Assembly (NCBI GenBank): GCA_034437795.1
Contig: DAOTTI010000031.1
Span: forward strand, 1 to 14,728
Source: DAOTTI01 sp034437795
GTDB taxonomy: Bacteria; Chloroflexota; UBA11872; UBA12225
Direction of reading: 5' to 3'
Length of the DNA stretch: 14,728 nucleotides
Both the position numbers and the translations under genes were made by a program. How positions within the stretch are numbered: position 1 is the first letter of the stretch; every line of letters starts with the position of its first letter. Shown one piece after another: positions 1-6,413 of the stretch. Under the pieces are notes generated by a model, which saw only the letters and a list, made by a program, of their open reading frames with translations, did not search any database and was not told where the DNA came from.

Positions 1-977
1 GGCTCCGGCGGGACGTCCTTCGAGACCACCACCTCGGGGGCCGCCCCGGGCTCGGCGCCACGCGCGGAGGCGGCACGGCCCGCCAGCGGGCGCAGAGCGT
101 CCCAGACGTCACGAGGCGCGGCGCCTTCGCCCATGGAGAGCAGGACCAGCGTCAGCGGCGGCGCCGGCCGCGCCGGCCCGCCCTGGCCGCGGGGCCACAG
201 CAGGTCGTCCCACCCAAGACGCGCCAGGGCATCGTCCTGCACCCCCGCCGCGACGAGCGCCGCCGCCCCCGATGCGATGAGGCGGCTAACCACCGCCTCA
301 TCGATGGCGAAGCCACAGGCCACAATTGCCCCCGAGGTTTCGGGTGGCACCATCTCGGGGGTCTCCGCCACGATCAGGATGCCGGCGGCGGCCCGTCCGG
401 CGCCGGCTATCCCCGCCACTGCCAGGCCATGGCCGGCGATCACCACCCCATCGGGCCGGACCTCTACCACGGTGCCTGCCAAGTGGGCCGGCACGGAAGA
501 CTCGACGGTAATCGCCTCCAGATAGACGATCCCCGTCTCCGGCGAGACGTAGCGGATCCTGGCCGCAAACGGGGCGCGCACGTGACTGCGCTGCAGGCCG
601 CCCAGCCGGCTGCGGGACGCCAGCACCTCCCCCTCGGCCAGCATCTCGCCGGCGGTTCGCACCGTGGCCGCGGCCGCACGATCGGGCGGCAGGCCTAGCT
701 CCCCAGCCACGTCCACGGCCGTGGCCCGCCCGCGGGCGTGATAGCGCGCCACGGCATCGCCCGGCTGCACGTGGTCGCCCACCTGCACCAGCACCTCTGC
801 CTCAGGGGCCGCCGGTCCATTGGGCACGCCACGCCCGTCGCGGCAGGAGGCGGGCCAGCGCCGCACCCGCTGCAGGAGCCCGTGGCTCAGGAGCGGCTGC
901 CGGCGGGCGTAGTCGGCCACGGGGGGCAGCGTGCGCGGTCCGGCCGTGGCCCGTTCTAGCTGCAACGCCAGCGACAT
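1..977 (-). CDS. Unknown protein with lipoyl/biotin-like barrel region, partner of MutL-family protein (partial)
   Basis: I translated this by hand from the reverse strand: an ATG at 977 opens a frame with no stop to the left edge (about 325 codons), so the C-terminus is missing. It starts 2 bp after the MutL-family stop (TAGCGATG), with a strong purine-rich Shine-Dalgarno (GGGAGGG, minus strand 995-989) inside the upstream gene, so the two are almost certainly one operon. About residues 60-80 (VLVQVGDHVQPGDAVARY) and 132-155 (VRAPFAARIRYVSPETGIVY) resemble the paired hairpins of a barrel-sandwich hybrid (lipoyl/biotin-like) fold. No ETDK or MKM modification motif is present, so it is probably not lipoylated or biotinylated. 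A Gly/Ala-rich stretch from about 165 to 245 (HLAGTVVEV, then ATP-independent-looking alpha/beta repeats such as GAIVACG) follows. No signal peptide or membrane segment is visible. I do not recognise the family; the function is unknown, and the barrel reading is an inference from pattern alone. Confidence 0.75.
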   Translation of the reverse strand, partial: MSLALQLERATAGPRTLPPVADYARRQPLLSHGLLQRVRRWPASCRDGRGVPNGPAAPEAEVLVQVGDHVQPGDAVARYHARGRATAVDVAGELGLPPDRAAAATVRTAGEMLAEGEVLASRSRLGGLQRSHVRAPFAARIRYVSPETGIVYLEAITVESSVPAHLAGTVVEVRPDGVVIAGHGLAVAGIAGAGRAAAGILIVAETPEMVPPETSGAIVACGFAIDEAVVSRLIASGAAALVAAGVQDDALARLGWDDLLWPRGQGGPARPAPPLTLVLLSMGEGAAPRDVWDALRPLAGRAASARGAEPGAAPEVVVSKDVPPE

Positions 978-979
978 CG

Positions 980-2917
980 CTACGGCGTCCCTCCCTCCTC
1001 CAGCGCCGTGGGCTGGACGAATGAGAGCTGGGGATAGGCGCGCGTGGCCTGCAGCCATTGCAAGAGCTTGGCCTGCCGCTTGCTGGCCCCGTGCGGCCCG
1101 TCCGGCAGGGGAAGGGGCCGGCCGCGCGCATCCACGATAATCCCGACGGCACCGCCCTCCACGTCGGCCCGCGGCGTGGCGGCGTTCCCCTTGCCCAGTC
1201 CCACATCAAAGTCGGGGCCGGGCCAGAGCTTCAGGGCCGCCCGCTCACCGCTGGTCAGCGGGATCACCTCGATGGCCCCGAAGGCCACCTCCACCGTCAT
1301 CGGGGAGCGGTCGCCAGTGACGACCTCCACCTTCACCGCCGTCTCTCCCTCGCGCCCTGATCCCACCGGCGCGATGCACAGCCCCAGGTTGAGGAGCCCG
1401 TCCCGCTCCAGCGCGCTGCCCAGGGCGCCTGGCCCCGACCGCCGGACCACCTCGCCGAGCACCGCCAGGGCGGCGGTTCGGTCCAGGGCCAGCTGGGTCA
1501 GGAAGCGCGGCTGGACCGCGTCCAGGAGGATCAGCACCGCCTGCATCAGGCGCGGGGCTCCCGCCAGCACCCCGCCGCTGCCGATGACGAGATCGACCTG
1601 CGGCCAGCCCCCACCCGACACCCCGCCGCGCTCGAAGGCGCGGGCCAGGTCGTGCAGCACCAGCCCCAGGCTCTCCCGAGCGAAGGCGTGCTCCAGCAGG
1701 AGCTCCTCCACCGTCTCAGGCACTCCGGCCGGCAGGGCCGCCGCACGGCGGCAGGCCGCCTGTAGCGTCGGCTCATCTAGATCGTTCGGGAGCCACCGGT
1801 TGACCGCCGCCGCGCCAGCGGTACGCAGGATGTGCCAGCGCCCGAGGCGCGCGCCGAGGTCATCGCGGACGGCCGCCACCGCGCGGCGCTGGCCGGCCGT
1901 GCCGGTTACGGCGACGGCCATGGCATGCCCCGCGCCGAGGTCCAGCGTCAGCACGTCGATGTCGTACCGATCGGCGATCACCTCGGTCGCGGTACAGATG
2001 CCCTGCAGCGACGATGCAGGGGCGCCGTCCCCCTGCCAGTCCGCCAGCGCCCCCGGCTCGAGCAGGTCCCACTGCGGATGCCCGGCCGATACGCGGCCCA
2101 GGATATCCGGCACCACACGGCCGAGCTGCTGGATGCCTTCCGCTACGGTAGCCTGAGGCGCGGTCGCGAGCAGCGCGGCCAGGTCACCGCCGGCGGCCTG
2201 TCCCCCCGCCAGGACGATCTGTGGCCGGTGGCCACTGTACCCGTAGGCCACGGCCTCTAAGGCGATGCGGGACGGCGTGCGCCCACCGTCGTCTCCACCG
2301 GGGGCGCCACGGGCGGGGCCGGCCAGAACGACGATGTCGGGGGCGAACTCGTCGATTTCGGCCAGCAGGCGCTCGGGATCGCTCGCGCTACCAGTGATGT
2401 AGAACGGCTCCAGCAGGTGGAGCGGCAGGTGCGCCAACGCGCCGGCCACCGCCCTGGCGTCATCCGGCCCCCTGGCCACGATCAGCAGCCGCGGCGGGGT
2501 CCCCGCACTGGAGACGAGCAGGCGCTCGCCATCAGCCGGTGCGCCCGAGCGCCCGGCATAGGCCAGGGCCTGGGCCAGGGCCTGGGCCAGGGCCGCGCGG
2601 GGAGCCGGCAGGCCATCGTCGCCCAGCGTCGGCGCCTGTCCGGCCGCCACCAGGCGCCGTTCCCCCTCGACGTCTTCGAAGAGAAAGACTCGCGTGAAGA
2701 CCTGGCCCACGTCGGCGGCGATCAGCGGCTTTGCGCCCGAGGCGCCGGCCGGTTCCGGCACGTCAGTCCCCGCGGCGTCCGCCGTCGCCGTGCCGTCGGT
2801 GGGGCCGGCAGCGGGGTCCATAAGTCCGAGCGAAAGGCAGGATAGCACGTCAACTGCCTCTAACGGGGCAGCGCTGGTGCGAGTGACCGGCGCCGGCCCA
2901 AGCGTGGCTGCGTTCAT
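980..2917 (-). CDS. MutL/GlmL-family ASKHA-fold protein (glutamate mutase-associated type)
   Basis: 645 residues. The N-terminal 60 or so are low complexity (Ala/Pro/Thr) and precede a phosphate-1-like segment at about 64-82 (LIAADVGQVFTRVFLF). This is followed by a phosphate-2-like segment at about 322-332 (VLTLDLGAGHA) and an adenosine-loop-like segment at about 443-455 (LVIGSGGVLAGAP). That order is what one expects of an actin/Hsp70-type ATPase of the MutL family, named for the protein encoded between the glutamate mutase subunit genes in clostridia and thought to act as a chaperone or reactivase for a B12 enzyme. Family members I know of are nearer 450-600 residues, so this one is extended at both ends. 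The ATG at 2917 has AGGAG about 8 bp upstream. Residues about 109-119 are an ALAQ repeat encoded by a 12-bp tandem repeat. No mutase subunit genes are in the window, so its client is unknown. The family call is fairly sure; the role is not. Confidence 0.8.
   Translation of the reverse strand: MNAATLGPAPVTRTSAAPLEAVDVLSCLSLGLMDPAAGPTDGTATADAAGTDVPEPAGASGAKPLIAADVGQVFTRVFLFEDVEGERRLVAAGQAPTLGDDGLPAPRAALAQALAQALAYAGRSGAPADGERLLVSSAGTPPRLLIVARGPDDARAVAGALAHLPLHLLEPFYITGSASDPERLLAEIDEFAPDIVVLAGPARGAPGGDDGGRTPSRIALEAVAYGYSGHRPQIVLAGGQAAGGDLAALLATAPQATVAEGIQQLGRVVPDILGRVSAGHPQWDLLEPGALADWQGDGAPASSLQGICTATEVIADRYDIDVLTLDLGAGHAMAVAVTGTAGQRRAVAAVRDDLGARLGRWHILRTAGAAAVNRWLPNDLDEPTLQAACRRAAALPAGVPETVEELLLEHAFARESLGLVLHDLARAFERGGVSGGGWPQVDLVIGSGGVLAGAPRLMQAVLILLDAVQPRFLTQLALDRTAALAVLGEVVRRSGPGALGSALERDGLLNLGLCIAPVGSGREGETAVKVEVVTGDRSPMTVEVAFGAIEVIPLTSGERAALKLWPGPDFDVGLGKGNAATPRADVEGGAVGIIVDARGRPLPLPDGPHGASKRQAKLLQWLQATRAYPQLSFVQPTALEEGGTP
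2561..2594. repeat. 12-bp tandem repeat inside the MutL-family gene
   Basis: GGCCAGGGCCTG occurs twice in full and then as a 10-base partial copy. On the minus strand it encodes repeated ALAQ in the predicted helix after the first ASKHA strand-loop. The length is a multiple of three, so copy-number slippage would stay in frame. Confidence 0.9.
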
Positions 2918-2962
2918 CGGAGGCTCCTGGTATGACCGGTCGTGCGCGGCTCACGGTGGTCA

Positions 2963-2974
2963 CGTTGATCAACG
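2963..2974. promoter_or_regulatory. 12-bp perfect palindrome in divergent intergenic region, candidate operator
   Basis: CGTTGATCAACG is a perfect palindrome lying 46 bp upstream of the MutL-family start and 124 bp upstream of the AI-2E-family start, in the only stretch shared by the two divergent transcripts. The central TTGATCAA also gives a TTGATC -35-like hexamer on each strand, but I find no convincing -10 at 16-18 bp on either side. Candidate operator; the regulator is unknown. Confidence 0.35.
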
Positions 2975-3086
2975 CACGGGCCGGCCGTGGCGCCTCTGGC
3001 CGGCTAACTCCCGCCCGCGCGGCGCCCCGACTTGCCTCCCGTCGCACGACCTGCCCCGCTCGTAGCCCGGCGGCCCGAGCCACGCC

Positions 3087-3092
3087 TACAAT
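3087..3092 (+). promoter_or_regulatory. Candidate -10 box for a leaderless AI-2E-family transcript
   Basis: TACAAT ends 5 bp before the ATG at 3098, so transcription would begin at about 3098-3099, on the start codon itself. There is no Shine-Dalgarno sequence before this ATG, which fits leaderless initiation. No recognisable -35 is present at 3064-3069 (AGCCCG), so the box rests on the hexamer and its spacing only. Confidence 0.35.
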
Positions 3093-3097
3093 TGGGG

Positions 3098-4414
3098 ATG
3101 AAGGAAGGGCAGGCCTTGGAACGCGACCCCCTCGTTCGCTGGCTGCTGCTGATGCTGGCGGCGATCGGCACGGTGTGGCTGGCCGGATGGGTCTGGCAGC
3201 TGGCGAGCCGGTTCTCAGACGTGATCCTGCTGTTCTTTCTCGCCTGGCTGCTGGCGTTCACCCTCAGCCCCGTCGCTCGCGGGCTCCAGCGCCTCGGCCT
3301 CCCGCGCCTCCTGGCCGTCGGCGCCGTGTACGCCGGCCTCTTCATCCTGCTGACCCTGACCGGCCTGCTGGTCATTCCCGCCGCCGTCGCCCAGCTCATC
3401 CAGCTGGCCGGCAGCCTGCCGGCCCTGGCCGCCGATCTGCAGGCGCGCGCCGACCAGCTCCACCTCACCCTGATCGAGCGAGGCCTGCCCGAGGCCCAGC
3501 TCAGCGACTTCTACCGGAACGTCATCGCGCGGGCGGAGGCCCTGGGGACAGCGCTGCTGGCCAACAGCCTGGCGATCGCCACCACCATCCTGAGCAGCCT
3601 GCTCAACGGCATGATCATCCTGGTCCTGTCCTTCTACATCATGCTGGATGGAGACAAGATCGCGGCCGTCTTCCTGGACCTGCTGCCGAAACGCTACCGC
3701 GAGGACGCCGCCGCCGCCCTCGACCACATCGACCGCACCTTCGGTGGCTTCGTGCGCGGGCAGCTGATCCAGGCGGCCGTCTACACCCTGGGCACCGCCA
3801 TCGTGATGGAGCTGGCGCAGCTCCCCTACGCCCTGATCCTCAGCGCCTTCGCCGGCATCGCCATGCTCATCCCCATCGTGGGGCCCTACCTGGCGATGAC
3901 GCCGCCGGTAATTCTGGCTATCATCCTGGCCCCCGGCACCCTGTGGTGGGTCATCCTCCTGCTGCTGGTGCTCCAGTTCGTGGTGGTGAACGTGCTGGCG
4001 CCGAAGATCATGAGCCAGAGCGTGGGCATTCATCCCCTCCTGGTGTTCGCCGCCCTGTTCATTGGCGCCAAGCTCGCCGGCGTCTGGGGCGCCATCTTCG
4101 GCGTTCCCGTGGCCGCGATGCTCTCGCTGCTGGCGCGCGTTTTCTATCAGCGGGTGGTGCTGCGCATGCCGCTCTACCGCCGCGGCGCGCCCCTCTCACC
4201 GGAAGCCTTCGTTCCCTCCCCGGCACCCCCACCCGCTGCGGCCCCCCCACCCGGCCCATGGCCCGATAGCCAGCCCCGTGAAGGCCCGCCGGCCGCCGCG
4301 CCGGGTACGCCAGCCGGCCCAAGAGGAGTGCCGACCGATGACCGGCCTCGCCACGCGACGGGCCAGCCGGCGTCGGCCAGCGCCGATGAGCCACTGGTGA
4401 CCGACCGCGTATGA
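3098..4414 (+). CDS. AI-2E/PerM-family (UPF0118) membrane transporter
   Basis: 438 residues from ATG 3098. The frame is open further upstream to TTG 3032, but that start has no ribosome site, and the -10-like TACAAT sits just before 3098. The body has 7-8 hydrophobic segments (about 12-31, 41-58, 70-93, 150-180, 240-262, 268-300, 312-345). It has the family's architecture: two N-terminal helices, a charged extramembrane region (about 105-150), and a C-terminal half with IPIVGPYLAMTPPVILAI (about 258-275). Members have been linked to autoinducer-2 export or Na+(Li+)/H+ exchange, and the substrate here cannot be told. A Pro/Ala-rich, probably disordered tail of about 75 residues (362-438) follows the last helix. 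The stop (TGA 4412-4414) overlaps the ATG of a mini-ORF (ATGA), placing the gene at the head of the ABC exporter transcript. Confidence 0.88.
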   Translation: MKEGQALERDPLVRWLLLMLAAIGTVWLAGWVWQLASRFSDVILLFFLAWLLAFTLSPVARGLQRLGLPRLLAVGAVYAGLFILLTLTGLLVIPAAVAQLIQLAGSLPALAADLQARADQLHLTLIERGLPEAQLSDFYRNVIARAEALGTALLANSLAIATTILSSLLNGMIILVLSFYIMLDGDKIAAVFLDLLPKRYREDAAAALDHIDRTFGGFVRGQLIQAAVYTLGTAIVMELAQLPYALILSAFAGIAMLIPIVGPYLAMTPPVILAIILAPGTLWWVILLLLVLQFVVVNVLAPKIMSQSVGIHPLLVFAALFIGAKLAGVWGAIFGVPVAAMLSLLARVFYQRVVLRMPLYRRGAPLSPEAFVPSPAPPPAAAPPPGPWPDSQPREGPPAAAPGTPAGPRGVPTDDRPRHATGQPASASADEPLVTDRV

Positions 4415-4423
4415 TCGTGCTGC
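4385..4423 (+). repeat. Upstream copy of an 80-bp-spaced imperfect duplication at the gene junction
   Basis: Positions 4385-4423 match 4465-4503 at about 30 of 39 bases without gaps. Both copies hold GATGA, then GGTGACCGA, then ATGA and CGTGCTGC. Each copy contains a stop/start ATGA overlap with a GGTGA ribosome-binding match 10 bp before the ATG. This copy covers the end of the AI-2E-family gene and the start of the mini-ORF. Confidence 0.75.
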
Positions 4424-4494
4424 GTGCCCGCTACCACCCCGCCATGCGGTGCATGAGCCGCGGGGATGAACCGCCGGTGACCGAAACGCTATGA
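4411..4494 (+). CDS. 27-codon mini-ORF overlapping both neighbours by ATGA
   Basis: The ATG at 4411 overlaps the AI-2E-family TGA, and the ORF's own TGA (4492-4494) overlaps the ABC-exporter ATG at 4491. GGTGA at 4396-4400, 10 bp before its ATG, is a plausible ribosome site. The peptide begins MIVLR, resembling the exporter's MNVLLR, and ends DEPPVTETL, resembling the transporter's DEPLVTDRV. It therefore looks like a chimera made by duplicating the junction between the two flanking genes. It is Arg-rich with no membrane segment. It may be a coupling peptide that passes ribosomes from one gene to the next, or a non-functional leftover. That the frame exists is certain; that it is translated is an inference. 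Confidence 0.45.
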   Translation: MIVLRARYHPAMRCMSRGDEPPVTETL

Positions 4495-4503
4495 ACGTGC
4501 TGC
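4465..4503 (+). repeat. Downstream copy of the 80-bp-spaced imperfect duplication
   Basis: Second copy of the junction repeat at 4385-4423. It covers the end of the mini-ORF and the start of the first ABC exporter gene, and keeps GGTGA (4476-4480) 10 bp before the ATG at 4491. The mismatches cluster in the five bases at 4485-4489. Confidence 0.75.
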
Positions 4504-6413
4504 TGCGCCTCCTGCGCTACGCCTACCGCTACCGCTTCTTCACCGTCCTGGCCTACCTGTGCCTGCTAGCCACCACCGGCCTCAACCTGACGCAGCCGAT
4601 CATCATCGCCCAGGTCATCGACCGCGGGATCGGCCAGCGCGACGCCCCCTTCCTGCTCCTGGCCGCCGGCCTGCTGGTGGTCGTCAACGTCACCAGCAGC
4701 CTGTTCAACTTCGCTACGTCGTACCTGAACGAGTTCGTCTCCCAGCGCGTGGCCTACGACCTGCGCAATGCCCTCTACGATCACCTCCAGCGCCTCTCCT
4801 TCGCCTACCACGATCGCGCCAAGACGGGCGAGCTGATGAGCCGCGTCACGTCGGACGTGGACAGCGCCCGTATCTTCACCGGCCAGGGCATCCTGCAGAC
4901 CGTTAATACCGTCGTCGTCTACGTCACCGTGCTGGCGCTGATGTTCTCCCTGCACTGGCGCCTGGCCCTGCTGTCCCTGGTGACAATGCCCTTCCTGGCC
5001 TACACCGCCATCCAGTACGGCACCAAGGTGCGGCCCCTCTACAGCAGGATACAGCGCCAGTGGGCCCAGCTCACGGCGGTGCTCCAGGAGAACGTCACCG
5101 GGGTCCGCGTCGTCAAGGCCTTCGCCCGCGAGCGCTTCGAGGTGGAGAAGTTCGAGCGCGAAAACCAGGCCTACATGGAGCGGAACGTGGCGGCCACCCG
5201 CCTCCAAGCCCTGGTCTACCCGCTGATGGTGCTCATCACCAGCGTCGGCACTATCTCCATTCTGTGGTACGGCGGGCAGGAGACCATCCGCGGCCACCTG
5301 ACCATCGGCACCCTGCTGGCTTTCAACAGCTATCTGGCGCGGCTGGCCCAGCCCACGCGCATGCTGGGTTTCATCATCGGCTGGGTCTCGCGCGCTACAG
5401 CCTCCGGCGAGCGCCTGTTCGAGATCCTGGACGCCCCATCGCCCGTGACGGAACGCCCCCACGCCATTCCGATGCCGCCCATCCAGGGACGCGTCGTCTT
5501 CGACCACGTCTCCTTTTCCTACAGCCAGGCCACCGCCCCGCTGCCGCAGGGGGTGCGCCAGGTCCGGCAGCCACCGGCCGAGCGGGTGACCGACGCCGGG
5601 TTTGCCACGCCGCGCGCGCCGAGCGGGAGCGCCGGCGCGCGCCTCCTGCCGGCAGAGGCAGGAACGCCTGGCGCCCAGCGCGGCGTCGACGTGGAGCGCA
5701 CCCTGGCGCTGGAAGACATCTGTCTGGAAGTCGAGCCGGACCAGGTCGTCGGCCTCATCGGGCATACCGGCGCGGGGAAGAGCACGCTCGTCTCCCTGAT
5801 CCCCCGCTTCTATGACGTCACCGCGGGCGCGGTGCTCATCGACGGCCATGACGTGCGAACGGTGCAGCTCAAGTCGCTCCGCCGGCAGATCGGTATCGTG
5901 ATGCAGGAATCGCTCTTGTTCTCGGCCACGGTCGCGGAGAACATCGCCTATGGCCGCCCCGACGCCAGCATGGCGGAGATCGAACGCGCCGCCAGGGCCG
6001 CCCAGGCCTGGGAGTTCATCCAGGAGCTACCGGAGAAGTTCGACACCAAGATCGGCGAGCGGGGGGTCACTCTCTCCGGCGGGCAGCGCCAGCGCCTGGC
6101 CATCGCCCGCGCCCTGCTCATCGATCCGCGCATCCTGATCCTGGACGACGCTACGGCCAGCGTGGACATGCGCACCGAGTTCCTCATCCAGCAGGCCCTG
6201 CAGCAGGTGATGAAGGGGCGCACCACCTTCGTGATCGCCCAGCGCCTGACCACCATCATGAATGCGGATCAGATCCTGGTCCTCGACCACGGGCGGATCG
6301 TGCAGCGGGGCACCCACGAGCAGCTAGTGGCCCAGCCTGGCCCGTACCGGCAGATCTATGACCTGCAGCTACGGGACCAGGAAGAGGTCCTGAAGGAGAT
6401 GCAGGCCGTATGA
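4491..6413 (+). CDS. Heterodimeric ABC exporter, degenerate-site half (TM287-like)
   Basis: 640 residues: six-helix exporter domain (about 1-310) then a nucleotide-binding domain. Walker A is GHTGAGKST (424-432), the Q-loop is Q472, the signature is canonical LSGGQ (528-532) and Walker B is ILILD (548-552). The residue after Walker B is D553 instead of the catalytic Glu, and the switch-loop position is Q584 (VIAQRL) instead of His. These are the two changes that define the degenerate subunit of heterodimeric exporters such as TM287/288. An in-frame insert of about 57 residues (about 347-403) separates the A-loop Tyr344 from the first NBD strand; normally fewer than ten residues lie there. The gene is chained by ATGA overlaps to the mini-ORF upstream and to its partner half downstream. 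ATP-driven export of drugs, lipids or peptides is expected; the substrate is unknown. Confidence 0.93.
   Translation: MNVLLRLLRYAYRYRFFTVLAYLCLLATTGLNLTQPIIIAQVIDRGIGQRDAPFLLLAAGLLVVVNVTSSLFNFATSYLNEFVSQRVAYDLRNALYDHLQRLSFAYHDRAKTGELMSRVTSDVDSARIFTGQGILQTVNTVVVYVTVLALMFSLHWRLALLSLVTMPFLAYTAIQYGTKVRPLYSRIQRQWAQLTAVLQENVTGVRVVKAFARERFEVEKFERENQAYMERNVAATRLQALVYPLMVLITSVGTISILWYGGQETIRGHLTIGTLLAFNSYLARLAQPTRMLGFIIGWVSRATASGERLFEILDAPSPVTERPHAIPMPPIQGRVVFDHVSFSYSQATAPLPQGVRQVRQPPAERVTDAGFATPRAPSGSAGARLLPAEAGTPGAQRGVDVERTLALEDICLEVEPDQVVGLIGHTGAGKSTLVSLIPRFYDVTAGAVLIDGHDVRTVQLKSLRRQIGIVMQESLLFSATVAENIAYGRPDASMAEIERAARAAQAWEFIQELPEKFDTKIGERGVTLSGGQRQRLAIARALLIDPRILILDDATASVDMRTEFLIQQALQQVMKGRTTFVIAQRLTTIMNADQILVLDHGRIVQRGTHEQLVAQPGPYRQIYDLQLRDQEEVLKEMQAV
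5529..5699 (+). other. In-frame insert of about 57 codons in the first ABC NBD
   Basis: Between SFSYSQ (residues 341-346) and TLALEDI (404-410) the protein has a Pro/Ala/Gly/Arg-rich stretch with no counterpart in ordinary exporter NBDs or in its partner gene, where FEYVPGIPVLKG is directly continuous. The DNA contains inverted repeat CCTGCC/GGCAGG (5645-5650 and 5657-5662) and long CG-alternating runs, so it may be a small palindromic element taken up in frame. The reading frame stays open, so the protein is probably made. Confidence 0.7.

Noticed and set aside
133..698. Short plus-strand frames at the left edge
   Set aside because: They lie opposite a continuous minus-strand frame that follows the MutL-family gene with a good ribosome site.
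1044..2156. 370-codon plus-strand frame across the MutL-family gene
   Set aside because: Ser/Pro/Arg-rich antisense shadow; the minus strand gives a coherent ASKHA protein.
4338..4400. Short frame starting at ATG 4338 after AGAGGAG, ending just before the junction repeat
   Set aside because: It lies wholly inside the transporter's coding tail and gives an Arg-rich peptide; the good Shine-Dalgarno match is probably chance in GC/AG-rich DNA.
4566..5849. 427-codon open frame on the minus strand opposite the first ABC half
   Set aside because: Same shadow effect; no start signal, no recognisable domain.
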